Positions 56,501 to 64,000 of a DNA stretch of 64,000 nucleotides are shown piece by piece (the first letter of the stretch is position 1; each line of letters starts with the position of its first letter). The notes beneath the pieces are model-generated. The model worked only from the letters and a program-made list of their open reading frames with translations. It was not told the DNA's origin and did no database searches. This stretch comes from Halomonas meridiana (GTDB lineage Bacteria; Pseudomonadota; Gammaproteobacteria; Pseudomonadales; Halomonadaceae), in the NCBI RefSeq assembly GCF_009846525.1, contig NZ_CP024621.1, positions 930,001-994,000 on the forward strand. Reading direction: 5' to 3'. The position numbers and the translations under genes were made by a program.

Positions 56501-56899
56501 ATGTACCGTTTATGCGTCCGCGATCACTTCATGATTGCCCACAGCTTCAAAGGCGAGATCTTTGGCCCGGCCCAGCGCACCCACGGCGCTACCTATGTGG
56601 TCGATGTCGTATTTCAGCGCCCAGAGCTGGATCAAGATGGCTTGGTGATCGACATTGGCCTCGCCAGTGAGACCGTCAAAGAAGTGCTGGCCAATTACAA
56701 CTATCGCAACCTCGATGAGGTCAGTGAGTTTAACGGCCAGAACACCACGACGGAGTTCATGGCGAAAGTGATTTTTGACCAGCTCGCCGCTGCCATCAAA
56801 GCGGGCCGTATGGGCGAGACCGCCAAAGGCCTGACGCAAATGGACATCAAGCTACATGAATCTCATGTGGCCTGGGCCAGCTACGAAGGGGCACTATGA
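56501..56899 (+). CDS. 6-pyruvoyl-tetrahydropterin synthase / QueD family protein
   Basis: 132 residues. Zinc-binding histidines in D-H-F-M-I-A-H-S-F (~residues 8-16) and R-T-H-G-A-T-Y (~27-33). The catalytic Cys usually found at this place in PTPS/QueD is replaced (G-P-A-Q-R-T-H-G), so PTPS chemistry may be changed, for example to a PTPS-III or side-chain-cleaving role. GGAG precedes the ATG. It is coupled by ATGA to the glycosyltransferase fusion. Whether the substrate is dihydroneopterin triphosphate is inferred from the family only. Confidence 0.85.
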   Translation: MYRLCVRDHFMIAHSFKGEIFGPAQRTHGATYVVDVVFQRPELDQDGLVIDIGLASETVKEVLANYNYRNLDEVSEFNGQNTTTEFMAKVIFDQLAAAIKAGRMGETAKGLTQMDIKLHESHVAWASYEGAL

Positions 56900-58830
56900 G
56901 CCAGCGCTTTACCTTACTAGTAGCAGGTGATCCGGACCAGCGTACCGGTGGTTATATCTACGATGCGCAGATCGTTGCCGCACTGCGCGAACAGGGCCTT
57001 CAGGTGGACGTGGTCGGCCTGGACGGGCGCTTTCCGCAGGCCGATGCAACGGCAAAACGTGCGCTTGATAGCGCGCTGGAAACCCTAGCCGATGGCGAGC
57101 GCGTCATTATCGATGGCTTGGCCATGGGCGCACTGCCCGATGTGGTGGCCCGCCATGCGGATCGGCTGGATATCACGTCGCTGCTGCATCACCCGCTGGG
57201 CGATGAACAAGGGCTCTCAAGTGACGAGCAGCAGTATCTTCATCGCAGCGAGCTGACGGGGCTGGCGGAGGCGGCGCGGGTCATCGTCACTAGCCGCTTC
57301 ACCGCCCGCCGTTTGAGTGAACTGGCCAGCGATTACTCGCTGCCCATTACTGCGCCCATTACGGTGGTCGAGCCGGGCGTTGCTCACGCGCCGGTCAGCC
57401 CCGCACCTGCGCCGGGTGAACCCATCCGCCTGCTGTGCGTGGCCACGCTCACGCCGCGCAAGGGACAGGATGTGCTGGTCAAGGCGCTGGCGCGCGTGAA
57501 TAGCGACCAGTGGCAGTGTGACTGCTACGGAGGGGCCCGCGATACGGCATTTAGCGCTAGCGTGCAGCAGCTCATTGACGAACATCGGCTTGCCGAGCGC
57601 GTCACTCTCCACGGTGAGTGCGATGCCGACACCTTGGAGGCCGCGTACCAACGTGCCCATGCGCTGGTGCTGCCTTCTTGGTACGAAGGTTACGGCATGG
57701 TGGTCACCGAGGCGTTGGCCCACGGGCTGCCGGTGATTACCACGACTGGCGGCGCCCTGCGCGATACCCTACCGGAAGGCGCAGGCATCAGCGTCGCTCC
57801 TGGCGATGTGGAAGCACTTAGCGCTGCGATTGCTAACTTCTGCACCCATGAGGCGCTACGTACCGAACTACGTGCCGGGGTAGCGGTGGCGCGAGGCGCT
57901 CTCAACGACTGGCAGGCCGCTGGCGTTGAGTTCGCCAAGGCGTTGAATGGCACAGGTACGCCCGACCTCTCGGCGGGCAGCCAGTTTGCGGCCAGCTGGC
58001 TCACGCTGCGGGAAGCGGTAGATAGTCACGCCCGCAGTGAAGCGCTGGTCAACCGGCTCGATGCGTGGCTATCCATGCGCGAAGCGCCGGTATCGCTGGC
58101 AGATTTAGGCTGCGGGCGGGGCAGCAATATGCAGTTTCTCGCGCCTCGGCTGAGCACTGCGCAGCGGTGGGCGCTGTTCGACCACGACGACGCCCTGTTA
58201 CGAGAGGCGCACCGTCGTGCCCTGCCGCTTCATGATGCGACGGGCCAGTCGCTGAACGTGGAAACCCACTGCGCGTCGCTTGCGAATCTCGATCACTCGG
58301 CACTGAAAGTGGCGGATGTGGTCACTGCTTCAGCGCTCATCGACTTGGTGTCTCAGCAGTGGATCGACACGCTGGCACAGCAGTGTGCCGCTCATCGTCA
58401 AGCGCTGCTAGTGAGCTTGAGCGTCACCGGCGAGTGGTGCTTTACCGATGCGGATCAGCAGCCCATCGACGACCCGGAAGACCGCTTTGTGCTGGGGCTG
58501 TTCAACGCCCATCAGCAGCGGGATAAAGGGCTGGGCGAGGCGTTAGGCGGCGAGGCTCACCGAGCGCTCTATCACGCCATGGCGGAGCAGGGGTACGCGG
58601 TGGAAGAGGCCGCTACGCCTTGGCAGCTCGCCGCGGGGAGCCATGAGCAGCAGCCGCTCGTCAGCTCGCTGATCAATGGCTGGGCGGAAGCGGCCACCGA
58701 GCAGGCGCCGGAGGCGGCAACGCGGATCGCCGAGTGGCGCACCGCGCGCCTGGATGCCGTGGAGCGTGGGCAAGTGGGCGTTTGGGTGGGCCATCGTGAT
58801 CTGCTGGCGCTGCCAGCGGAGCAGGGCTAG
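56896..58830 (+). CDS. Glycosyltransferase (GT4-like) fused to a methyltransferase domain
   Basis: 644 residues. Residues ~1-350: GT-B glycosyltransferase with an N-terminal G-G-Y-I-Y-D, and the donor-site block L-P-S-W-Y-E-G-Y-G-M-V-V-T-E-A-L-A-H-G-L-P-V (near 255-276), the GT4 E-x7-E motif. Residues ~395-600: class I SAM methyltransferase with motif I L-A-D-L-G-C-G-R-G-S-N (~398-408) and motif II-like F-D-H-D-D. Fusion of a sugar transfer and a methylation step on one chain points to one product. Overlaps the PTPS gene by 4 bp. Confidence 0.85.
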   Translation: MSQRFTLLVAGDPDQRTGGYIYDAQIVAALREQGLQVDVVGLDGRFPQADATAKRALDSALETLADGERVIIDGLAMGALPDVVARHADRLDITSLLHHPLGDEQGLSSDEQQYLHRSELTGLAEAARVIVTSRFTARRLSELASDYSLPITAPITVVEPGVAHAPVSPAPAPGEPIRLLCVATLTPRKGQDVLVKALARVNSDQWQCDCYGGARDTAFSASVQQLIDEHRLAERVTLHGECDADTLEAAYQRAHALVLPSWYEGYGMVVTEALAHGLPVITTTGGALRDTLPEGAGISVAPGDVEALSAAIANFCTHEALRTELRAGVAVARGALNDWQAAGVEFAKALNGTGTPDLSAGSQFAASWLTLREAVDSHARSEALVNRLDAWLSMREAPVSLADLGCGRGSNMQFLAPRLSTAQRWALFDHDDALLREAHRRALPLHDATGQSLNVETHCASLANLDHSALKVADVVTASALIDLVSQQWIDTLAQQCAAHRQALLVSLSVTGEWCFTDADQQPIDDPEDRFVLGLFNAHQQRDKGLGEALGGEAHRALYHAMAEQGYAVEEAATPWQLAAGSHEQQPLVSSLINGWAEAATEQAPEAATRIAEWRTARLDAVERGQVGVWVGHRDLLALPAEQG

Positions 58831-58833
58831 CCC

Positions 58834-60747
58834 ATGCCTGCCGGGCACTTTCTGCGTCGGCCTTGGGTGCAGCGCGGCATCGTCAGCGTGGCGCTGTTGG
58901 TGGCCGTGGCGCTATGGGTAGAGCCCGCTGCCGTTCTAGCCGAGGTGACACGCCTAGCGCCCGAGTGGGTGCTGGCGGCGCTGGCGGTCAGCGTACTACA
59001 GGTGATACTCAGCGCGTGGCGCTGGCAGTTCACCGCCGGCCGGGTAGATGTGCCGCTGCGCTTTCGGTACGCCCTGCGCGAGTACTACTTGGCGCTGCTG
59101 GTCAACCAGCTGCTGCCGGGCGGCGTGTTGGGCGATGCTGGACGTGCCCACCGTCATGCTCGTCAAGCTACGTCCAAGGGTAGCGCTTGGCGGGCGGTGG
59201 TGATCGAGCGGGCGTCTGGGCAAATGGCGGTGGCGCTGCTGACCTTGGTGGCACTGCTCACTTCGTCGCTGTGGCACGCTGCTCTGGGCAGTACGGGTCT
59301 GCTCGTTCTGGCTGCGGGGGTGGTCGCCTTGATACTGGTGGTTGCCGCGCTGGGAATATGGTGTCGCCGCGAGCGTGGGCCGACGCTGCCGTCCTGGTGC
59401 GTCGCGCTGGGGCGGGATGTGCGTCGCGGCCTGCTGGAGCGCCGGGTATGGCCACTGCAGTTGGCCTCGTCGCTGGCCATCGTGATCAGCTACGGACTGG
59501 TGATGGTCTGCGCCGCTCGTGCCATTGGCAGCGAGATGCCCGCTCTGGACATCTTGGCGCTGGCACCGGTGCTGCTGCTGGCCATGTTAGTGCCTCTCTC
59601 GATTGCCGGTTGGGGGCTGCGGGAAGGAGCCGCAGCGGGTATTTGGGTGCTGGTCGGTCTGCCCGCTGCTCAAGGGGTGGCGATCTCGCTCGCGTATGGC
59701 GTGCTGGTGCTGCTCTCCAGCCTGCCGGGCATTTGGGTAGCGTTTGCCAAACGCGCTCACGCAACCCCTTCGTCTGGCTCGACCTCGTTTAACCCAGCCC
59801 CGACCGGTGGGTTAGACGGCACCCAGCTCCACGTCGAACAGCATGTCATCGCCACACCGGAACGAGCGCATCGTGGGGCGCAGCGCGCTCTCCAGCGTCT
59901 CGATGGGCGTCATTTGCAGGCCGGGCCTGCCGGAGCCGATCAGCAGCGGGGCCACCATCAGGTGCAGACGGTCGACACACTGCGCTTCGATGAACTGAGA
60001 AATAGTGACACCGCCGCCTTCTACCAGCACGCGTTTAAGCCCGCGTGTCGCCAGCAGTGCCACGACCGCCGACGGCTCGAACTGCCCGCGGGCGTTCAAT
60101 GGCAGCACGCAGCGCTCCGCGTGGCTCGGTGCAGGCATCGCGTCTGGCCCGGTGATATGCAGGGTCTCGACGTCACTGCTGCGAAACAGCGCCAAATCGC
60201 CTGGCACGCGCCCGCGCGGATCAAGTACCACCCGGGTCGGATGGCAGCCGTGGACGTGGCGTACGGTGAGCTGGGGATTGTCGGCGGCAGCGGTACCCGC
60301 ACCGACCAGCACCGCATCGGCCAGGGCGCGAAGGCGGTGCAAATGGACGATGCTGTCATGACCGTTGATGTAGTGGGAGTGCCCGCTTTCCGTGGCAATT
60401 CGACCATCCAGACTCTGCCCCAACTGGGCGACTACCCAGTGGGGACGCAACGCCAGCGGCGTCAGGCAGTCCAACAGCATCTCGGCCTGAGGCGTCACGG
60501 TGTGTGGCGAGTGCCACCGACCGTCGCTGGTGACCGTCAGCGCCGCCGTGCTGGAAATTCTCTCGCGCTGAGCGAGCAGCCACTGCCACGCGGTATCAAT
60601 ATCGATCGAATGGGATGTACTACTGGAGTCGGGCATGACGCCTCCACACTGAAAATAACCTCAGATCATGCGGGGCCATGTTGCCCAACGCAAGCAACCT
60701 TTGCCCATATCATTAGGCAACCTGGAGGCCTACATGTATCAAATTGA
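58834..60747 (+). CDS. UPF0104/LPG-synthase-type flippase-like membrane protein, with long antisense extension
   Basis: Residues 1-320 (58834 to about 59805) are an integral membrane protein of the UPF0104 type (two Arg/Gly blocks: L-L-P-G-G-V-L-G-D-A-G-R and I-E-R-A-S-G-Q, then repeated spans), the fold of lysyl-phosphatidylglycerol synthase membrane domains. No stop follows, so the frame runs for another 310 residues through the whole opposite strand of the RibD-like gene. That part is low-complexity, Gln/His/Arg-rich and not a domain. The true C-terminus is likely near residue 325. In a one-base-shifted frame a TAA sits at 59790-59792, so a frameshift or a lost stop may explain it. Confidence 0.8.
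   Translation: MPAGHFLRRPWVQRGIVSVALLVAVALWVEPAAVLAEVTRLAPEWVLAALAVSVLQVILSAWRWQFTAGRVDVPLRFRYALREYYLALLVNQLLPGGVLGDAGRAHRHARQATSKGSAWRAVVIERASGQMAVALLTLVALLTSSLWHAALGSTGLLVLAAGVVALILVVAALGIWCRRERGPTLPSWCVALGRDVRRGLLERRVWPLQLASSLAIVISYGLVMVCAARAIGSEMPALDILALAPVLLLAMLVPLSIAGWGLREGAAAGIWVLVGLPAAQGVAISLAYGVLVLLSSLPGIWVAFAKRAHATPSSGSTSFNPAPTGGLDGTQLHVEQHVIATPERAHRGAQRALQRLDGRHLQAGPAGADQQRGHHQVQTVDTLRFDELRNSDTAAFYQHAFKPACRQQCHDRRRLELPAGVQWQHAALRVARCRHRVWPGDMQGLDVTAAKQRQIAWHAPARIKYHPGRMAAVDVAYGELGIVGGSGTRTDQHRIGQGAKAVQMDDAVMTVDVVGVPAFRGNSTIQTLPQLGDYPVGTQRQRRQAVQQHLGLRRHGVWRVPPTVAGDRQRRRAGNSLALSEQPLPRGINIDRMGCTTGVGHDASTLKITSDHAGPCCPTQATFAHIIRQPGGLHVSN
59812..60636 (-). CDS. RibD C-terminal-type reductase (DHFR-like)
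   Basis: 274 residues. N-terminal ~70 residues are unassigned; residues ~75-270 match the RibD_C reductase fold: V-A-Q-L-G-Q-S-L-D-G-R-I-A, H-S-H-Y-I-N, D-A-V-L-V-G-A-G-T, L-V-E-G-G-G and L-L-I-G. In riboflavin synthesis this domain reduces the ribosyl group of the diaminopyrimidinone with NADPH. No deaminase half is attached, which differs from housekeeping RibD, so it probably acts in another pteridine or pyrimidine pathway here. GGAGG precedes the ATG. It lies antisense to the tail of the UPF0104 gene. Confidence 0.85.
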   Translation of the reverse strand: MPDSSSTSHSIDIDTAWQWLLAQRERISSTAALTVTSDGRWHSPHTVTPQAEMLLDCLTPLALRPHWVVAQLGQSLDGRIATESGHSHYINGHDSIVHLHRLRALADAVLVGAGTAAADNPQLTVRHVHGCHPTRVVLDPRGRVPGDLALFRSSDVETLHITGPDAMPAPSHAERCVLPLNARGQFEPSAVVALLATRGLKRVLVEGGGVTISQFIEAQCVDRLHLMVAPLLIGSGRPGLQMTPIETLESALRPTMRSFRCGDDMLFDVELGAV

Positions 60748-61837
60748 ACGCGCTATTTTCGATATTCGTCGTGGTTTACCGGTCGTGATCAGCAACGGTG
60801 AGCAGCGCCTTCTCGTTCAAGCACTAGAGGGCAGCCGTTCGGTGGATACCCTGGCCCATTTATCCGGGGCGCGTCCTGCGCTGGTACTCACCCGCCACCG
60901 CTTGGAAGCCATGGGATTATCGCTCACTGCAGAAGCCGCTTGCCTACCGCTGGCGGAGCAGGTGAGCGAACGTGAGCTGCATCAGTTGGCCGTTGCCCAC
61001 TCCGGCAGCAAACCCAGCGCGCTATTGAGCGGACTGAAACCCGCAGGGGCCGCCGAACGGGGCGCCGTGGCATTAATGCGCCGTGCGCTGCTGATCCCCG
61101 CTGCTTTGACCGCAGTGGTCAGCGAAGACGCCCATGCCGATATTGCCGAGCAAATTGCTCAAGGGCGGCTGTTAGAAGTCAAGGCTGACGAGGCGCAGAA
61201 GTGCTTGGCGGGCGCACCGGGCATGCTGAAGCGAGTGAGCGAGGCGAGTATTCCGTTGGAAGACGCCCCGAACAGCCGCTTTGTGCTGTTCCGTGAGCCG
61301 GATGGCCTGCGCGAGCACGTGGCGGTCGTGATTGGCCAGGTCGAGGCGCTGGAAGGCCCGGTGCCGCTGCGGATGCACTCCGCTTGTTTGACCGGCGATC
61401 TGTTTGGCAGCCTGCGCTGCGACTGTGGCGAGCAGCTTCGCAATGCCGTGGCGGATATCCAGGCCATGGGGGGCGGCGTGCTGCTCTATCTGGCCCAAGA
61501 GGGGCGTGGCATTGGTCTAGCGAACAAGCTGCGTGCTTACACCCTGCAGGATAGCGGCCTGGATACCGTAGATGCTGATCAGGTGCTGGGGTTTGGCGAT
61601 GACGAGCGCCAGTACGCCGTGGCAGTGGACATGCTGAATGCACTGAATATCGAGCAAGTGCAGCTACTCACCAATAACCCGCTGAAGATGTCAGCTCTGA
61701 AAGAGGGCGGTATCGAGGTGGTGTCCCGCCAGGCATTGTATGGCAGCGTGACGGACCACAACCACCGTTACCTGAGTGCCAAAGCCAACCGGGCGGGCCA
61801 CTTTTTGGACGAAGTGCTCGAAAGCCGCGGTCGTTAA
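60734..61837 (+). CDS. RibBA-like GTP cyclohydrolase II with degenerate RibB half
   Basis: 367 residues from ATG 60734 (GGAGG 5 nt upstream). Residues ~175-360 are GTP cyclohydrolase II: zinc Cys in C-L-T-G-D-L-F-G-S-L-R-C-D-C-G-E, catalytic L-A-Q-E-G-R-G-I-G-L, and terminal N-H-R-Y-L. The residue before the first Cys is Ala rather than the usual Glu (H-S-A-C). Residues ~1-165 are homologous in layout to DHBP synthase (I-E-R-A-I-F-D-I-R-R-G) but lack its acidic D-D-E-D-R-E-N-E-G-D active site, so this half cannot make DHBP. GCH II would open GTP to a diaminopyrimidinone, giving the cluster its entry point. Confidence 0.88.
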   Translation: MYQIERAIFDIRRGLPVVISNGEQRLLVQALEGSRSVDTLAHLSGARPALVLTRHRLEAMGLSLTAEAACLPLAEQVSERELHQLAVAHSGSKPSALLSGLKPAGAAERGAVALMRRALLIPAALTAVVSEDAHADIAEQIAQGRLLEVKADEAQKCLAGAPGMLKRVSEASIPLEDAPNSRFVLFREPDGLREHVAVVIGQVEALEGPVPLRMHSACLTGDLFGSLRCDCGEQLRNAVADIQAMGGGVLLYLAQEGRGIGLANKLRAYTLQDSGLDTVDADQVLGFGDDERQYAVAVDMLNALNIEQVQLLTNNPLKMSALKEGGIEVVSRQALYGSVTDHNHRYLSAKANRAGHFLDEVLESRGR

Positions 61838-62640
61838 CGTCTGCCCGCCGCGGGTACTTCCAGCGGCGGTAGCTGTGCGGTTTCCGTAACGACTTGGGCA
61901 AGCTGCATGGCGTAGTGATCCACGAGGCGTTTACCCAGTGCAGCGTTGGCGTGGCTGGCATCCCCGGCCACGCCGTGCTCGCTTAAATCCTCCCCTAACC
62001 AGGCAAAGGCGGCGCTGCCTTCGGGGCTCACCAGCGCGCCTGTCGCAGGAGTGGCAGGGGCGGTGGGGGAATAGCCGTCTAGAGTGACGAGCTGCGGTGC
62101 CAGATGCTGCATCATGGCGGTTTCGAGCAGCCCGCCGTGCAGCCCGTAACGCAGCTCATCGGCGTTCATCGCGCCTTCCAGTGGCGGTAGCCGGGTGTAG
62201 GTCGCTTTGACCACGCGCATATGGCAGCGCCGCCGGAGTGTGAGGGCCGCTAAATCCATGACGGCTTTATTGCCGCCGTGGCTGTTGATCAGTACGAGCT
62301 TGCGAATGCCAGCGCGAGCAATGCTTTCGCCGTAGGCTTCAAGCGTGGCAATGGCCAGCGGGGCGGGTAGGCTCAACGTGCCCGGAAAGCTTGCATGCTC
62401 ATCGCTGGCGCCCACGGCCATGGCGGGCAGGCACACGACGTCCACGCGAGCATCCTGCGCGTCCAACCGTTCCAGCATCGCCGCCTGCAAGCCTTCACCG
62501 ATGATGAGGTCGGTGCCCAGCGGTAGATGGGTGCCGTGTTGCTCGATGGCCCCCAGAGTAATGACCGCGACCGGGTCGCGTGGCGATAGGGCGTGAAGCT
62601 GAGGAGCGGTCAGGTGCTGCCAGTGATAAACCATGAACAT
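61834..62640 (-). CDS. Creatininase-family amidohydrolase
   Basis: 268 residues from the ATG at 62640 (a GTT/ATG six bases further in is possible, and the ATG at 62673 would add 11 residues). Metal ligands are visible: G-A-I-E-Q-H-G-T-H-L-P-L-G-T-D, N-S-H-G-G-N, and E-T-A near 190. The family includes creatininase, archaeal ArfB (a deformylase on the riboflavin/deazaflavin precursor) and MftE; with GCH II and RibD_C next door, an ArfB-like step is attractive. Convergent with the cyclohydrolase gene, 4-bp overlap. Confidence 0.82.
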   Translation of the reverse strand: MFMVYHWQHLTAPQLHALSPRDPVAVITLGAIEQHGTHLPLGTDLIIGEGLQAAMLERLDAQDARVDVVCLPAMAVGASDEHASFPGTLSLPAPLAIATLEAYGESIARAGIRKLVLINSHGGNKAVMDLAALTLRRRCHMRVVKATYTRLPPLEGAMNADELRYGLHGGLLETAMMQHLAPQLVTLDGYSPTAPATPATGALVSPEGSAAFAWLGEDLSEHGVAGDASHANAALGKRLVDHYAMQLAQVVTETAQLPPLEVPAAGRR

Positions 62641-62804
62641 CCCGTTTGCGATAGGGTGATTAACGTGTGTCATCCAAGGGCCGCGCCGGGCTTGGCACAC
62701 GTGTTTGATAATAGCGCGTGGTCGCTGCGACAGGCGTAAATGTCTCCCGAGGCAAGCTGATCGGCCCCTTCGGCAAGCCATGCGGCCATGGCGTCCGGCG
62801 TAAG

Positions 62805-63473
62805 CTAGGTATCGAAGCGGAACTGGCGCTGCTCACCGGCAATGGCGTTGAAGCGGTAGTCGCCCAGGCGCTGAATCTGCGCTAGGCAAGCGTGACTCAC
62901 TTCGAGCATGCCCGCCACGAACTCCACGGACAGCGCGGCCACGGGATAGTTAAGCCCCTGCAGCACCTCCGCCTCGAATCCTTCCACGTCGATCTTGATG
63001 AATCGAGGCTCGCCGTAGCGGTCGATCAACGCATCCAAAGTGGTCATCTCCACCCGTAGCGTCTCTTCCCAGCGTACTCGCTGGAAGCCCGGGTTACGCT
63101 CGCCGACTTGGCGACGCCACTCGGTAGCGAGCGTCGAGAGCGTAGGGTTGCCCACGCTGATGGCAATGTCCGCATGGCCGGGGGCGGGGCCAACCGCCAG
63201 AGGCAGTAAGGTGATATGGGGACTTTTTAGCAGCCGTTGAAACCATTTGGCCAGCGCTGGCTGGGGTTCTAGCGCAATGACCTGCGCCCCCAGTGACTGA
63301 AAGGCGGCACTGCGGTCGCCCAAATGCGCGCCAATATCGAAGGCGATATCGCCCGGTGCTAAAAAGGGCTGGTAGAGCCGCTTCAAACTGCGCTGCCGCC
63401 CAGGCCGCCAGTATATGAACAAGGAGCGGGCCAAGCCGCTGGCACTACGAAGCTGTTGAAGCGTAGAGGGCAT
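62805..63473 (-). CDS. FkbM-family methyltransferase
   Basis: 222 residues. SAM motif A-F-D-I-G-A-H-L-G-D (residues ~45-54), Q-V-I-A-L-E-P-Q-P, and I-K-I-D-V-E-G-F-E-A-E-V-L (~180), which is the FkbM hallmark. O-methylates sugars or related hydroxyls in most studied cases. The stop of opgH is directly before its ATG, and AAGGAG sits 10 nt upstream inside opgH, so it is co-transcribed with opgH; it could modify glucans or the pteridine product. Confidence 0.9.
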   Translation of the reverse strand: MPSTLQQLRSASGLARSLFIYWRPGRQRSLKRLYQPFLAPGDIAFDIGAHLGDRSAAFQSLGAQVIALEPQPALAKWFQRLLKSPHITLLPLAVGPAPGHADIAISVGNPTLSTLATEWRRQVGERNPGFQRVRWEETLRVEMTTLDALIDRYGEPRFIKIDVEGFEAEVLQGLNYPVAALSVEFVAGMLEVSHACLAQIQRLGDYRFNAIAGEQRQFRFDT

Positions 63474-64000
63474 CTAATGGGGCTCCTTCGCCCGGGAAAC
63501 GGCTGGCTCTTGAGAGGACTTGCCGGGTTTTAACAGTTGGCAAGGCATATCGCCATACAGCTCGTTGGGGGGCACGTTCAGCGTGAGATCGCCACGGGTA
63601 TCCAGCGCTTGAGAGCTGCGCGCCGTCAGGTCGGCAAAGTCCTTGAGCAGTGCCGGTGTCAGGCTAATGCTGGGCGTGTGCAGCAGCCCTAGCCGGTGGC
63701 TGACCACGCCGCCCCAGGTGCCGCTGCTTGAGTATTTTACCAGCGGGGCAGCGGCCACGAGGCCAAGCCAAGCGGGGGTCAGCCAACCAAACGCCGATGG
63801 AGAGAACAGCGCCATCAGGCTTGCCCACAGCACCCCACAGAGCGTCATCCACCCAGTATGCCGCCAGGTTTCACGCCAGCTCAACGAGCGCTCGCCCCGG
63901 TGCTGAGTTTGCCAGTCGATGGCGCGGCCAATCAGCACGTTGATGATGAACAAGCTGTGCCACGCCATCATCAGCGGCGCAATCAGCGCGGCAAACACGA
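63474..64000 (-). CDS. opgH: Glucans biosynthesis glucosyltransferase H, C-terminal part
   Basis: The frame runs off the right edge, so only the last ~175 residues are seen. H-x-x-F-I-I-N-V-L-I-G-R and W-x-T-Q-H-R-G-E-R-S-L-S-W-R-E-T-W-R-H-T-G are the OpgH/MdoH C-terminal pattern, together with four or so hydrophobic spans. OpgH makes osmoregulated periplasmic glucans across the inner membrane. Followed without a gap by the FkbM gene. Confidence 0.9.
   Translation of the reverse strand, partial: VFAALIAPLMMAWHSLFIINVLIGRAIDWQTQHRGERSLSWRETWRHTGWMTLCGVLWASLMALFSPSAFGWLTPAWLGLVAAAPLVKYSSSGTWGGVVSHRLGLLHTPSISLTPALLKDFADLTARSSQALDTRGDLTLNVPPNELYGDMPCQLLKPGKSSQEPAVSRAKEPH

Overview
The window is a 64-kb piece of a bacterial chromosome from a gammaproteobacterium, most likely a Halomonas relative (Halomonadaceae). 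This rests on the overall GC-rich coding style, a cyo-type ubiquinol oxidase with an ANR/FNR box, a deo/tsx/nupC salvage operon, an osmoadaptation flavour (large MscS channel, CsbD and PRC-barrel proteins) and the protein families as I recognise them; no rRNA or tRNA gene is present to confirm it. Genes are dense and mostly ordinary housekeeping or accessory metabolism, with one clearly foreign AT-richer island (about 43.2-48.8 kb).

Layout. 0-8.5 kb: end of a LysR regulator, glutathionyl-hydroquinone reductase, stress proteins, DeaD-like RNA helicase with a structured leader, endonuclease V, thiol peroxidase, and a glutamine-amidotransferase/amidoligase pair. 8.6-13.9 kb: a large MscS channel and a J-domain/TerB-like pair divergent from an unknown membrane protein. 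14.0-18.3 kb: ThuA / Gfo-Idh-MocA / solute-binding protein operon with its LacI regulator and two palindromic operators spaced two helical turns apart. 18.3-26.2 kb: one long nucleoside uptake and catabolism operon (tsx, nupC, deoC, deoA, deoB, deoD, cdd) divergent from deoR. 26.5-34.9 kb: cyoABCDE and ackA-pta. 35-42.8 kb: EamA exporter, two tandem duplicated outer-membrane barrels, an HlyD/DUF2955 efflux pair, CsbD, and TPP-riboswitch-controlled tenA-thiC.

43.1-48.0 kb is a sedentary (chromosomal-type) integron: a truncated integrase gene pointing left, an attI-like site with a consensus -10, then four gene cassettes pointing right, each ended by an attC site. In three of four cassettes the 7-base core at the start is the exact reverse complement of the R'' box at its end, and the fourth differs by one base. 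Cargo: a two-gene membrane module (DUF4760-like plus a tail-anchored partner), a TIR-like protein split by a frameshift at a slippery A AAA AAU, an unknown 139-residue protein, and a DUF2971 protein with an in-frame TAG. The array is closed by an IS1182-like remnant that appears to sit in the last attC core. An Ltp-repeat secreted protein and a YefM-YoeB toxin-antitoxin pair follow. Such cargo suggests phage defence, but no function is proven here.

49.5-54.2 kb holds small accessory genes (aldo-keto reductase, OsmC, two GNATs, GFA protein, a class A beta-lactamase with an RTG triad, MntP). 54.5-63.5 kb is a coherent but unrecognised biosynthetic neighbourhood: CDP-alcohol phosphatidyltransferase, MDR dehydrogenase, PTPS/QueD homologue, glycosyltransferase-methyltransferase fusion, flippase-like UPF0104 membrane protein, RibD-type reductase, RibBA-like GTP cyclohydrolase II with a degenerate RibB half, and a creatininase-family amidohydrolase. 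Together they look like a pathway that starts from GTP and makes a glycosylated pteridine or diaminopyrimidine product, possibly membrane-linked. The window ends inside opgH (periplasmic glucan synthesis).
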